From positions 1 through 34,179 of the forward strand of contig NZ_MVHJ01000043.1 in NCBI RefSeq assembly GCF_002086115.1: a DNA stretch of 34,179 nt. Direction: 5' to 3'. Origin of the DNA: Mycolicibacterium bacteremicum. GTDB taxonomy: Bacteria > Actinomycetota > Actinomycetes > Mycobacteriales > Mycobacteriaceae. A program made the translations under genes and the position numbers. Below the pieces are notes generated by a model. The model searched no databases. It was not told the origin of the DNA and saw only the letters and a program-made list of their open reading frames with translations. Position 1 is the stretch's first letter, and each line of letters starts with the position of its first letter. This document shows, one piece after another, positions 1-7,273 of the stretch.

Positions 1-200
1 CACACCGTGCCGCGCCGGGACAGTGGGACCAGGGCGAGGGTGTCGCTGTCACAGGCCGGGTTCGGGCAGTTGGTCTCTCGCGGCGGGAACACATAGGTCG
101 CACACTCGGTGCACTTGCCGCCGATGAGATGGGTGTCGCCGGCGTCATCGGTGGCGAACCACCCTTCGAACGCGGGCTCGGTTGACGAGTCGACTTTCAT
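1..200 (-). CDS. DUF35 / OB-fold zinc-ribbon protein (partial, continues off left edge)
   Basis: Reading leftward from an ATG at 200, the frame stays open to the window edge (66 codons). The N-terminal part carries C30-x2-C33 and C45-x4-C50, the rubredoxin-like zinc ribbon that precedes the OB fold in DUF35 proteins. In steroid and acyl-CoA clusters such proteins partner thiolases, lipid-transfer-protein aldolases or MaoC-type hydratases (ChsH2, Ltp2 partners) and help bind acyl-CoA substrate. The ATG overlaps the stop of the upstream thioesterase by 4 nt (ATGA), so it is translationally coupled as the last visible gene of the hsaB-kstD-thioesterase operon. A thiolase or aldolase is expected just to the left, but that is inference. 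The C-terminal OB fold lies outside the window. Confidence 0.75.
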   Translation of the reverse strand, partial: MKVDSSTEPAFEGWFATDDAGDTHLIGGKCTECATYVFPPRETNCPNPACDSDTLALVPLSRRGTV

Positions 201-808
201 ACCTTCGCTTTCGGTCTGATGAATATGCCTTCGGCCTGCACTGTGAGGGCACCTCGAGAGTCTCGGAGTTCGCCCACCGCAATCGTTTTCGACTCGGTCT
301 CGCTCTCGACCCACGCCTCCGCCCGCACCTTCCCGAGGGGTGTGGGTGCCACATAGCGGAGATTGAGCGTGCCCGTCAAAGCCGGCCTTCCTGGCCGGTG
401 CGCTGTCGCCCCCAGCACATGATCGAGGATGAGCGCACACACCCCACCGTGCACGTGATCGGGAGGGCCTTCATACGCCGATGCGAGAAGAAGATCCGCA
501 CTGGCCCGGCCGTTTTCGTCATGCGTGATGTTCAGCGGAAAAGCGATCGCATTACGCACACCCATCGCAACATTGCCCCACGTCAGGATTCCGCCCTCGG
601 TGGTGGACCGCACACCGAACGGTTCGGGATCCAACCGTGAGCTCAGCAGGCGCACCGCCTGATCGATCAGACTGTGTGCCTGCAGCACATCCGACTCATC
701 GGCCTGACTGCGAATCGCACTATCGATCAGCGTTCGCACCGAATTCGTGAGTGGGCCGTACAGGTCCTCCAGTCGTCGGGCTTCCTCGGCGGTGATGGGC
801 TCGCTCAT
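197..808 (-). CDS. PaaI-type hotdog-fold acyl-CoA thioesterase
   Basis: A 203-aa protein. The C-terminal half has the hotdog signature HGGVCALILDHVLG, with the long central helix that follows HGG in PaaI/THEM4-type thioesterases, and then the LNLRYVAPTPLG strand region. The N-terminal ~70 residues are helical and less typical. The likely role is hydrolysis of acyl-CoA intermediates, or recycling of CoA when steroid-derived acyl-CoAs accumulate; the substrate cannot be read from sequence. It lies between kstD and the DUF35 gene with 4-nt ATGA overlaps at both ends (start overlapping the kstD stop, stop overlapping the DUF35 start), so it is firmly within one operon. Confidence 0.8.
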   Translation of the reverse strand: MSEPITAEEARRLEDLYGPLTNSVRTLIDSAIRSQADESDVLQAHSLIDQAVRLLSSRLDPEPFGVRSTTEGGILTWGNVAMGVRNAIAFPLNITHDENGRASADLLLASAYEGPPDHVHGGVCALILDHVLGATAHRPGRPALTGTLNLRYVAPTPLGKVRAEAWVESETESKTIAVGELRDSRGALTVQAEGIFIRPKAKV

Positions 809-2352
809 TCCACGGTGCCCGCGGCCGCCATGTCCAATACCGCTAGGTGGCTGAACAACATGGAGGCGCCGATGGGGTTGCCGCCGCCGGGGTAGGTGGT
901 GCCCGACACCGCCGCCATCGTGTTGCCCGCCGCGTACAACCCCGGGATGGACGCGCCGTCGGCGCTGAGAACGCGTGCGTGGGTGTCGGTGCGCAGACCG
1001 CCCTTGGTGCCCAGATCCGACAGCCCGAACGCCGCCGCGTGATAGGGCGGAGTGTCGATCGCCACCATCGGCGACTCGCCCCCGGTGAACGCGCGGTCGT
1101 AAGCTTCACTGCCACGGCCGAAGTCGTCGTCGACCTTCGTCGCCGCCAATTTGTTGTACCGCTCGACGGTCGCTTCCAGCTCGTCGGCGGGCACACCGAT
1201 CGCCTCGGCCAACTCGGACAGCGTGTCGGCGGTGTGCCACAGGCCGGCCGCGCGGTACTTCTCGGGCTCGACCATCGACACGTTGGTGGCCTTGACCGGC
1301 GGCACCTCGCCGTCGCGGTTGTCGTAGACCATCCAGAACGGCAATGTGGTGGAACCGTCCTGCATCTGGCGGATGATGTCGCGGCCGATGCGGTCATAGA
1401 GGGCTGACTCGTTGACGAATCGGCGGCCCTGCTGGTTGACGAAGATGCCACCGGTGAACCACAGTGCGAACGCCGAGCGTCCGTCGGGATGCGTCATCCC
1501 GGGCGACCACCAGGCCTGGTCCATCAGATCGACATCGGCGCCCGCGGCGATCGCGGCGCGGTGCGCACCTCCGGTGCTGCCCGGCCCGCCCATGGTGTCG
1601 GTTGCGCTGCCCGGCACGCCGTACTCCGCACGCATGGCCGCGTTCTGTTCGAAACCGCCGCTGGCCAGCAGCACCCCGCGCCGCGTCCCGACCCGCACCG
1701 TCGCGCCGTCGTGCTCGACGACCGCGCCGACGACGCGCCCGTCCTCGAAGATCAGGTCCACCAACGGCGCGTTGCGCCAGCAGGTGACGTTGGGCAGCTT
1801 GTCGAGTGCGGCAAGGAACCGGCCGATCAGGGCGCGCCCGCCGACCAACAGGTCGGGTGCTTCGGCGCCGAGGCGCTCGGTGTCCAGCGGCCCGCGAACC
1901 AGCCCGGCGTACTGGCCGAGGGCGGTATCGGACACCGGCATCGGGATGGTGTGCCGGTAGCCGTCATTGCGGGCCTCGGGCGCCGCACCGTAGTAGTCCG
2001 GCCACGGCAGCACCGTGAACTCGAACGCCGAATCCTGTTCCAGATATTCGATCAGCTTGGCGCCGCCGCGGACATAGGCTTCCTGTAGCTCACGCGGTGT
2101 GCGATCGCCGACGACGGCGTGGAAATAGGTCAGCGCCTTGTCCAGGGTGTCGTCGGCACCCGCACGCTGGATGACCGGGTTGCACGGGTACCACACACCA
2201 CCACCGCCGGAGTAGGCGGTGGTCCCGCCGAACATATCGGTCGCTTCCACCAGCAACACCGAAAGTCCTTCGCGTGCGGCGGTATACGCGCCCGCGATAC
2301 CGCCACCGGACCCAGCGACGATGACATCGAACTCGGTACCGAACTCAGGCAT
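805..2352 (-). CDS. kstD: 3-ketosteroid delta1-dehydrogenase (KstD family)
   Basis: A 515-aa flavoprotein that would introduce the C1-C2 double bond into 3-ketosteroid ring A, passing electrons to FAD. The FAD dinucleotide motif GSGGGIAG is at residues 14-21. The C-terminal active-site segment TTYPGGGNPIGAS places Tyr487 and Gly491 where KstD enzymes keep the tyrosine/glycine pair that polarises the 3-keto group. Length matches the family (about 510-570 aa). The frame stays open a further 97 codons upstream, but homology begins at the ATG at 2352. That start overlaps the end of hsaB by 8 nt, so the two are co-transcribed. A second KstD (3699-5372) and a third related dehydrogenase (25668-27128) suggest division of labour between substrates. 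Exact specificity is unknown. Confidence 0.88.
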   Translation of the reverse strand: MPEFGTEFDVIVAGSGGGIAGAYTAAREGLSVLLVEATDMFGGTTAYSGGGGVWYPCNPVIQRAGADDTLDKALTYFHAVVGDRTPRELQEAYVRGGAKLIEYLEQDSAFEFTVLPWPDYYGAAPEARNDGYRHTIPMPVSDTALGQYAGLVRGPLDTERLGAEAPDLLVGGRALIGRFLAALDKLPNVTCWRNAPLVDLIFEDGRVVGAVVEHDGATVRVGTRRGVLLASGGFEQNAAMRAEYGVPGSATDTMGGPGSTGGAHRAAIAAGADVDLMDQAWWSPGMTHPDGRSAFALWFTGGIFVNQQGRRFVNESALYDRIGRDIIRQMQDGSTTLPFWMVYDNRDGEVPPVKATNVSMVEPEKYRAAGLWHTADTLSELAEAIGVPADELEATVERYNKLAATKVDDDFGRGSEAYDRAFTGGESPMVAIDTPPYHAAAFGLSDLGTKGGLRTDTHARVLSADGASIPGLYAAGNTMAAVSGTTYPGGGNPIGASMLFSHLAVLDMAAAGTVE

Positions 2353-2860
2353 GCGCGGCTCCCTCGAAAGCTCCGTAACCGCCACGGTAGAACAGCAACG
2401 GACGTCGTTCCTCATGCGCCCACAGTCCGGTGACCCGGGCGACGACGATGGTGTGATCACCTGCGGGATGCTCGCACTCGATATCGGCCTCCACCGAGGC
2501 CAGCGTGCCGTCCAGGGCGGGTGCACCGTTGGCGCCGGGATTCCAGGCGATACCGGCGAACTTGTGGTCGCCGCGGGTAGCGAACTGCGCGCAGACGTCG
2601 CGCTGTTCGGCGGCCAGGATGTTGACGCACATTCTGCCGACATCGCGGATCAGCGGCCAACTCGTCGAGGTACTCGATGGGCAGAACGAGATGTAGGGCG
2701 GATCCAGCGACACCGAGGTGACCGACTGGCAGGTGAAGCCGATGGGGCGGTCGCCGTCGTGCGCGGTGATGACGGCGATACCGGTACAGAAATGACCCAG
2801 CACGCGGCGCATCTCCGGACCCGCGGGTGTGATCACGTGGCCACCGGGTTGTCCGGTCAT
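2345..2860 (-). CDS. hsaB: Flavin reductase, HsaB-type component of the phenolic-steroid hydroxylase
   Basis: A 171-aa member of the flavin-reductase-like family (FMN-binding split barrel). Typical segments are FCTGIAVITAHDGDRPIGFT, the SVSLDPPYISFCPSSTSTSW strand region and the AGDHTIVVARV and RPLLFYRGGYG stretches near the C-terminus. It should reduce FMN/FAD with NAD(P)H and supply it to the HsaA oxygenase (28047-29228), which lies 25 kb away in this cluster. The ATG at 2860 is preferred over the upstream GTG at 2932 because GGGAGA lies just ahead of it and family alignment starts there. It is the first gene of the left operon and is divergent from the PadR gene across a 135-bp promoter region. 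Another two-component oxygenase partner is possible. Confidence 0.82.
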   Translation of the reverse strand: MTGQPGGHVITPAGPEMRRVLGHFCTGIAVITAHDGDRPIGFTCQSVTSVSLDPPYISFCPSSTSTSWPLIRDVGRMCVNILAAEQRDVCAQFATRGDHKFAGIAWNPGANGAPALDGTLASVEADIECEHPAGDHTIVVARVTGLWAHEERRPLLFYRGGYGAFEGAAHA

Positions 2861-2940
2861 ACGTCTCCCATGCTGTTCACACTGACCTCTACGTCGAGTG
2901 CCACCTTCCACGGCTGGTGTGGACAGACGCAACGCGTGTT

Positions 2941-2954
2941 CCCGGTGAGCGGTA
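2941..2954. promoter_or_regulatory. Candidate cluster operator, site 1 (hsaB / PadR intergenic)
   Basis: CCCGGTGAGCGGTA lies between the divergent hsaB and PadR genes. It matches the recurring sequence CCGGTSAGYGGAA seen in other promoter regions of the window (5416, 29273, 33987 and weaker copies). It lies about 30 bp upstream of the PadR -10 box, so a protein bound here could act on both promoters. PadR autoregulation is an inference. Confidence 0.4.
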
Positions 2955-2983
2955 GTAACAGGCTTTCGGGCTGGTCACATTGC

Positions 2984-2989
2984 TAGCCT
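2984..2989 (+). promoter_or_regulatory. -10 box of leaderless PadR transcript
   Basis: TAGCCT fits the actinobacterial TANNNT -10 element. It is followed by only 6 nt before the GTG at 2996, the spacing expected if transcription starts at the start codon. No Shine-Dalgarno sequence precedes the GTG. Both facts point to a leaderless mRNA. Confidence 0.5.
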
Positions 2990-2995
2990 TGGCTG

Positions 2996-3688
2996 GTGAC
3001 GGAACACGCCTCAGGTGAGCCCGATGGGTTGAATGTGTCACCCACCGGGTGGGCCCTGTTGGGTCTGCTGACGAGCGGCGATGAGCTGTCGGGCTACGAC
3101 ATCAAGAAATGGATCAACTGGGCGATCCGCTTTTTCTACTCCAGCCCTGCCTACAGTCAGATCTACTCCGAACTCAAGCGGTTGGAGCGGCTGGGTCTGG
3201 TGAGTTCACGAGTCGATGCCGGAGTTCGGAGTCGCCGGATGTACAAGATCACCGATGACGGCCAGGCCGCCGTGAGCCGCTGGATCAACGACGAACCGGT
3301 CGAGCCACCCAGCCTGAAGCACAATCCGATGCTGCGGGTGATGCTGGGACACTTGCTCAAGCCTGGCCGGCTTCGCGATGTTCTCACCGACCATGCGGCG
3401 TACGCCGAGCAACTGCAGCAGGCCGCCGCAACCGAGGTGCGCTGGACCAGTGAGCAACCGGCGTGGGCGTATGCGGCCCTGGCGTTGAAGTGGTCCGAGC
3501 AGTACTACGCGGCCGAACGCGAGCTGGCGCTGCAGATGATCAAGGATCTGGATGCCGTGGAGGAGAAGTTCGGCGAAAACGGTCCAGAGGGCGTCCAGTT
3601 TCCGGTGCGCGAGTACTGGTACGAGGTCGAACGACGAATCGCCGCCGAAGATGCCGATGGCACTTCCGACGGCGGCTCCCAGGGCTGA
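2996..3688 (+). CDS. PadR-family transcriptional regulator
   Basis: A 230-aa protein. The N-terminal winged helix (about residues 15-90) includes ALLGLLTSGDELSGYDIKKW, a helix with SQIYSELKRLERLGLV, and the wing with SRRMYKITDDGQ, all diagnostic of PadR. The C-terminal ~120 residues form the helical dimerisation domain (Vir_C-like, with alternating charged and leucine residues). GTG start with a leaderless promoter. It is flanked by hsaB on one side and a convergent kstD 10 bp downstream on the other. From memory, a PadR regulator between two kstD genes represses the C-19+ steroid cluster of M. smegmatis, and this gene occupies the same place; the ligand is presumably a steroid or an early catabolite (inference). 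Confidence 0.9.
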   Translation: MTEHASGEPDGLNVSPTGWALLGLLTSGDELSGYDIKKWINWAIRFFYSSPAYSQIYSELKRLERLGLVSSRVDAGVRSRRMYKITDDGQAAVSRWINDEPVEPPSLKHNPMLRVMLGHLLKPGRLRDVLTDHAAYAEQLQQAAATEVRWTSEQPAWAYAALALKWSEQYYAAERELALQMIKDLDAVEEKFGENGPEGVQFPVREYWYEVERRIAAEDADGTSDGGSQG

Positions 3689-3698
3689 TCCGGCCGAC

Positions 3699-5372
3699 TC
3701 AGGACCCTCGGGCGGCGTGCCGCGCAGCTATGTATCCGTACACCAGGCCCTGCGCGATGGTCGCGCCCGCGCCCGGGTAGGTCTTGCCGAACGTATTGGC
3801 CGCCGCATTCCCGATCGCGTACAGGCCCTCGATGGCCGACCCGTCCTCACCCAGCACCCGGCCGGTGGCGTCGGTCTGCACGCCGCCACACGTACCCAGG
3901 TCGCTGAGTACGACCTTGACGGCGTAGAAGGGGCCGGAGTCCAGGGGGCGCAGATTCGGGTTGGGCATGATCGTCGGATCCCCGTAGTAGCGGTCGTAGG
4001 CGCTGGCGCCGCGTTGGAAGTCGGCGTCCACGCCGGCATCGGCGTGACCGTTGAAACGGTCCATTGTTGCGACGAAGGTGCCGGCATCGAAGCCGATCTG
4101 ACGGGCCAGCGTCTCCAGATCCGCACCGCGGTGCGCGATTCCGGCGTCGTACCAGCTGTGCGGGATCGGCATCCGGGGAAACAGTTCGGCGGCCATCAGA
4201 TAGCTGTTGCGGTAACGCTGGTCGAAGATCATCCACATGGTCTCGACCGGGTTGCCGGCCTGCTCCCGCCGCAGCAGCTGCTGGCCGAAGGACATGTAGT
4301 CGGTGGCCTCGTTGATGAACCGCTCACCGTTCTGGTCGACCAGCAGGCAGCCGGGCAGCGACCGCTCGGCCAGCATCACGGTGGGCTCGCCGCCGGGTAG
4401 CGGCGCGAAGGCGGGGAACCACCATGCCTGATCCATCAGTCCGATCCCCGCACCGAGGTCCTGGGCCAGCCGGATGCCGTCGCCGGTGTTGCCCTCGGCG
4501 CCCAAGCTGAGGTGCTCGCCGAGACGCTCGGACTGGAACTTGTGCCGCCAGCTCATCTGGTGGTCGAAACCGCCGGAGGCCAGCACAACCCCGCGTCGCG
4601 CGGTCACGGTCACGGCGGTACCCTCGCGCTGCACCAGCGCGCCGGTCACCCGCTGACCATCGGTGATCAGCTCGGTCACCGGTGAGTCCGTCCACACCGG
4701 AATTCCGGCCTGCAGCACGCCGGCGAACATCCCGGCCGCCAGCGCCTGACCACCTGCGGCATAGCGCCGGCGCAGGGCCAGCCCGCCGATGCCCTGGGCG
4801 GCGCGCAGCATGATGCGCGGCCACGACTTGCGCGGCGTCCGCACCATCAGGTTCAACCAACGGTAGTCGGCGCCGGTGACCGGCATCGGGAATGACGACT
4901 TCATCACGCCGGGACGAAGCCGGGCCAGTTCGGGGCCCAGGACCGCGGTGTCGAACGGACGGCACTCACAGGTGCGTCCCACGGCGCTGCCGCCCGGCGC
5001 CTCCGGGTGGTAGTCCGAATATCCCTTGGCCCACATGAATTTCATCGGCGTGGTGCGGCGCAGCATGTCGATCGTCACCGGGATCTGGTCGACGAAGGTG
5101 CGGGCACGCTCGGGCGAGGCGTCGTCTCCGACCAGCGCCTCCACGTAGGTGCGCGCCTTATCGGGGGTGTCCGCGGAGCCGGCGTCGGAGAGGATGGAGC
5201 TGCCGGGCAGCCAGAAGGCGCCGCCGGAGCGGGCCGTCGACCCGCCGACGTAGGCGGTCTTCTCCACGATCAGCGTCGACAACCCCAACTCGTGGGCCGC
5301 CAACGCCGCGGCCATTCCGGTCCCGGAGCCCACGACGAGCAGATCGACGGTGATGTTGTTCTGATCGGTCAC
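3699..5372 (-). CDS. kstD: 3-ketosteroid delta1-dehydrogenase (second KstD)
   Basis: A 557-aa FAD enzyme with the dinucleotide motif GSGTGMA at residues 15-21 followed by the IVEKTAYVGGSTARSGGAFW segment typical of KstD. Near the C-terminus KTYPGAGATIAQG gives Tyr532 and Gly536, the conserved pair that contacts the 3-keto oxygen. It is closer to canonical KstD than the 515-aa copy at 805-2352. The start is the GTG at 5372, with no clear Shine-Dalgarno. It is convergent with PadR (10-bp gap) and divergent from kshA over 136 bp that holds a candidate operator. KstD and KshA act on the same substrate in either order to give the 9-alpha-hydroxy-1,4-dien-3-one that opens ring B, so the pairing is functionally sensible. 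Confidence 0.92.
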   Translation of the reverse strand: MTDQNNITVDLLVVGSGTGMAAALAAHELGLSTLIVEKTAYVGGSTARSGGAFWLPGSSILSDAGSADTPDKARTYVEALVGDDASPERARTFVDQIPVTIDMLRRTTPMKFMWAKGYSDYHPEAPGGSAVGRTCECRPFDTAVLGPELARLRPGVMKSSFPMPVTGADYRWLNLMVRTPRKSWPRIMLRAAQGIGGLALRRRYAAGGQALAAGMFAGVLQAGIPVWTDSPVTELITDGQRVTGALVQREGTAVTVTARRGVVLASGGFDHQMSWRHKFQSERLGEHLSLGAEGNTGDGIRLAQDLGAGIGLMDQAWWFPAFAPLPGGEPTVMLAERSLPGCLLVDQNGERFINEATDYMSFGQQLLRREQAGNPVETMWMIFDQRYRNSYLMAAELFPRMPIPHSWYDAGIAHRGADLETLARQIGFDAGTFVATMDRFNGHADAGVDADFQRGASAYDRYYGDPTIMPNPNLRPLDSGPFYAVKVVLSDLGTCGGVQTDATGRVLGEDGSAIEGLYAIGNAAANTFGKTYPGAGATIAQGLVYGYIAARHAARGS

Positions 5373-5400
5373 GGGTCGATTCTGGGCCGGACCACCCCGC

Positions 5401-5430
5401 TCCGCCTCACCGATGCCCGGTCAGTGGAAC
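5401..5430. promoter_or_regulatory. Candidate cluster operator, site 2 (kstD / kshA intergenic), dyad form
   Basis: CCCGGTCAGTGGAAC at 5416-5430 is the best copy of the recurring motif. Here CTCACCG (5406-5412) lies on the other side of a 5-nt spacer, giving an inverted pair CTCACCG-atgcc-CGGTCAG between the divergent kstD and kshA genes. A 12-base exact copy of GGTCAGTGGAAC recurs at 10874-10885. Confidence 0.45.
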
Positions 5431-5508
5431 AGTCGAGGGGTTCGATGAGAGTGCCGGTGCTACAACGGAAACATCCACGCAAACAACGAACATCGAGGAT
5501 GGTCGGAA

Positions 5509-6666
5509 ATGACATCGTTGCAGCCCGACGGTGCCGGAGACGTTCGTCAGATCGAGGCGCAGGCAGCCCCCACCAGGTTCGCCCGTGGTTGGCACTGCCT
5601 GGGTCTGACCCGTGATCTCGGCGACGGTAAACCGCACTCCATCAGCGCCTTCGGTACCAAGCTCGTCGTGTTCCGCGGTGAGGACGGCAACATCAACGTC
5701 CTGGACGCGTACTGCCGGCACATGGGCGGTGATCTGTCCGACGGGGAGGTCAAGGGCAACGAGATCGCCTGCCCGTTCCACGACTGGCGGTGGGGTGGCG
5801 ACGGCCGCTGCAAACAGATTCCGTACAGCAAGCGTGTGCCCAAGTTGGCGCGCACGGCGGCGTGGCCGACCATGGAGCAGGACGGCATGCTCTTCCTGTG
5901 GAATGACCCGGAGAAGAAGGCGCCGCCCGCTGATGTCACCATCCCCTCGATCGAGGGGGTCGGCAGCGAGAATTGGACCGACTGGCATTGGTACACAACC
6001 ATTGTCGATACCAACTGCCGCGAGATCATCGACAACATCGTCGATATGGCCCACTTCTTCTACATCCACGGCGGCCTGCCCACCGGATTCAAGAACATCT
6101 TCGAAGGCCACACCGCCACGCAATACTACGAGAGTGTCGGCAGGCCCGACCTGGGGTCAGGGGAGGGCGCCAAGATTCTCGGAACCACCTCCGTCGCTTC
6201 CTATCATGGACCGTCATTCATGATCGACGACCTGACCTACCACTATGAGCACGGTGATCAGCGGACGGTATTGCTCAATTGCCACTACCCGATCGACGAG
6301 AATTCCTTCGTGCTGCAGTACGGAATCACCGTAGAGAAATCCGAATCGGTGTCCGACGAGGTGGCTACCCAAATGGCCGTGGCACTGGGTGATTTCGTCA
6401 AGATGGGCTTCGAGCAGGATGTTCACATCTGGCGGCGCAAGGCCCGCATCGACAACCCCTTGCTGTGCGAAGAAGACGGCCCCGTCTACCAGCTGCGACG
6501 GTGGTACGAGCAGTTCTACGTCGATATCTCCGATATCACTCCGGATATGGTCGATCGCTTCGAGTTCGAGATCGACACCACCCGCCCGCGCGAGGCGTGG
6601 ATGAAAGAGGTGGAGGAAAATCTGGCCGCCAACCGGCTGCCCAGGTTGGTGGGTATCACCAAGTGA
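5509..6666 (+). CDS. kshA: 3-ketosteroid 9-alpha-hydroxylase, oxygenase component KshA
   Basis: A 385-aa Rieske non-haem iron oxygenase that hydroxylates C9 of androstadienedione-type steroids, after which ring B opens spontaneously. The Rieske cluster ligands are C69-x-H71 and C88-x2-H91. The mononuclear iron site is visible as D179, H182 and H187 in DNIVDMAHFFYIH and D304 in FEQDVHIW, matching the KshA facial triad (two His, one Asp). Length and the C-terminal PREAWMKEVEENLAANRLPR tail are as in known KshA proteins. The ATG at 5509 follows GAGGA about 9 nt upstream. Its reductase KshB is encoded far away (29321-30383) and is frameshifted here. The stop overlaps the start of the next small gene by 4 nt (GTGA). 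Confidence 0.95.
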   Translation: MTSLQPDGAGDVRQIEAQAAPTRFARGWHCLGLTRDLGDGKPHSISAFGTKLVVFRGEDGNINVLDAYCRHMGGDLSDGEVKGNEIACPFHDWRWGGDGRCKQIPYSKRVPKLARTAAWPTMEQDGMLFLWNDPEKKAPPADVTIPSIEGVGSENWTDWHWYTTIVDTNCREIIDNIVDMAHFFYIHGGLPTGFKNIFEGHTATQYYESVGRPDLGSGEGAKILGTTSVASYHGPSFMIDDLTYHYEHGDQRTVLLNCHYPIDENSFVLQYGITVEKSESVSDEVATQMAVALGDFVKMGFEQDVHIWRRKARIDNPLLCEEDGPVYQLRRWYEQFYVDISDITPDMVDRFEFEIDTTRPREAWMKEVEENLAANRLPRLVGITK

Positions 6667-6944
6667 GTGTCCGGCCGGACAACCGGCTGCGCGAGGCGCC
6701 GATGCAGCCGGTGCTCTGCCAGGAATGCGGGGCCGGCGTGTCGGTCCGTAAGAGCAGCTGGGAGCAGACCAGCGTCCAGTGGAACGCGGCATCGCAGCAG
6801 CAGTGCACGCGGCGGCGCGAGGCCATCGACGCCGCCGGGTCGACCGGCGCCCAGCCGGCCTTTATGCAGGTATGCCCGGACCTGCGCGACGCGATCGAGT
6901 CCGCGGTGCATCGCGGCGAGCTACCGGTGCTCGACGAGGGCTGA
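6663..6944 (+). CDS. Small four-cysteine protein coupled to kshA
   Basis: A 93-aa protein starting at a GTG at 6663 that overlaps the kshA stop codon (GTGA), so it is translationally coupled. It has cysteines at 19, 22, 48 and 71: a C-x2-C knuckle (VLCQECG) followed by two separated cysteines. This is consistent with a zinc or iron-sulfur site, but the spacing is not that of a plant-type ferredoxin. The C-terminal region DLRDAIESAVHRGELPVLDEG is conserved-looking and acidic. I recall similar small proteins next to Rieske oxygenases in actinobacteria, sometimes labelled ferredoxin; that label is not proven by the sequence. It could be an accessory electron-transfer or assembly factor. Confidence 0.7.
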   Translation: MSVRPDNRLREAPMQPVLCQECGAGVSVRKSSWEQTSVQWNAASQQQCTRRREAIDAAGSTGAQPAFMQVCPDLRDAIESAVHRGELPVLDEG

Positions 6945-7273
6945 TTACGCCAGAAGCTCGGCGTGATGAACCGACATGGGTGCCATTTACACTGAAACTT
7001 CACGCTTGAGGGTGCTGCCGCGCCGTGCCAGTCTTTCTGCACGCAGGACAACCCGTGCCGCGTCCCGTCCCGGGGGCCATAGCTGATCGGAGGCCGCCAC
7101 GCCGATGATGTCGGGGACCTTGCCTTCGAAGCTGGTCGCGAATCCGCTTCTGGCCACCACGATCTGAATACATCAATTGATCCAGTTGCACTCCGTACCC
7201 CTGCGACTGCCATTCTCCGAACACTACGGCGCCGGTTCCGTGCGGAACCGGCGCCGAAATGTCTAGCAGGAGC
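6945..7273. other. Intergenic region between the kshA unit and the 358-aa gene, with possible gene remnant
   Basis: This 329-bp stretch has no convincing complete gene. On the minus strand, 6987-7172 is an open frame of about 60 codons with natural-looking composition (it contains GKVPDIIGVAASDQLWPPGR) but has a stop immediately upstream and no good start or Shine-Dalgarno. It looks like the tail of a decayed gene I do not recognise. The right end holds the perfect hairpin at 7228-7255. Confidence 0.35.
7228..7255 (-). terminator. Hairpin terminator downstream of the 358-aa gene
   Basis: GGCGCCGGTTCC-gtgc-GGAACCGGCGCC is a perfect 12-bp stem with a 4-nt loop, 18 bp beyond the stop codon of the minus-strand gene ending at 7274. 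There is no U-tract, as is common for mycobacterial terminators. It may also stop leftover transcription from the kshA side. Confidence 0.75.

Noticed and set aside
2352..2643. N-terminal 97-residue extension of the first kstD
   Set aside because: It overlaps hsaB in another frame, has the Ser/Pro/Arg-rich look of a shadow frame, and KstD homology begins at the ATG at 2352.
2861..5508. KstR or KstR2 operators in the hsaB/PadR and kstD/kshA promoter regions
   Set aside because: I looked for the TnnAACnnGTTnnA and AnCAAGnnCTTGnT patterns and saw no convincing copy, so control by the cholesterol regulators is not supported here.
5494..5509. GATGGTCGG upstream of kshA as a third copy of the TCCCGA-TGG-TCGGGA dyad
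   Set aside because: Only half of the dyad matches, it overlaps the Shine-Dalgarno region, and similar 9-mers occur inside coding sequences.
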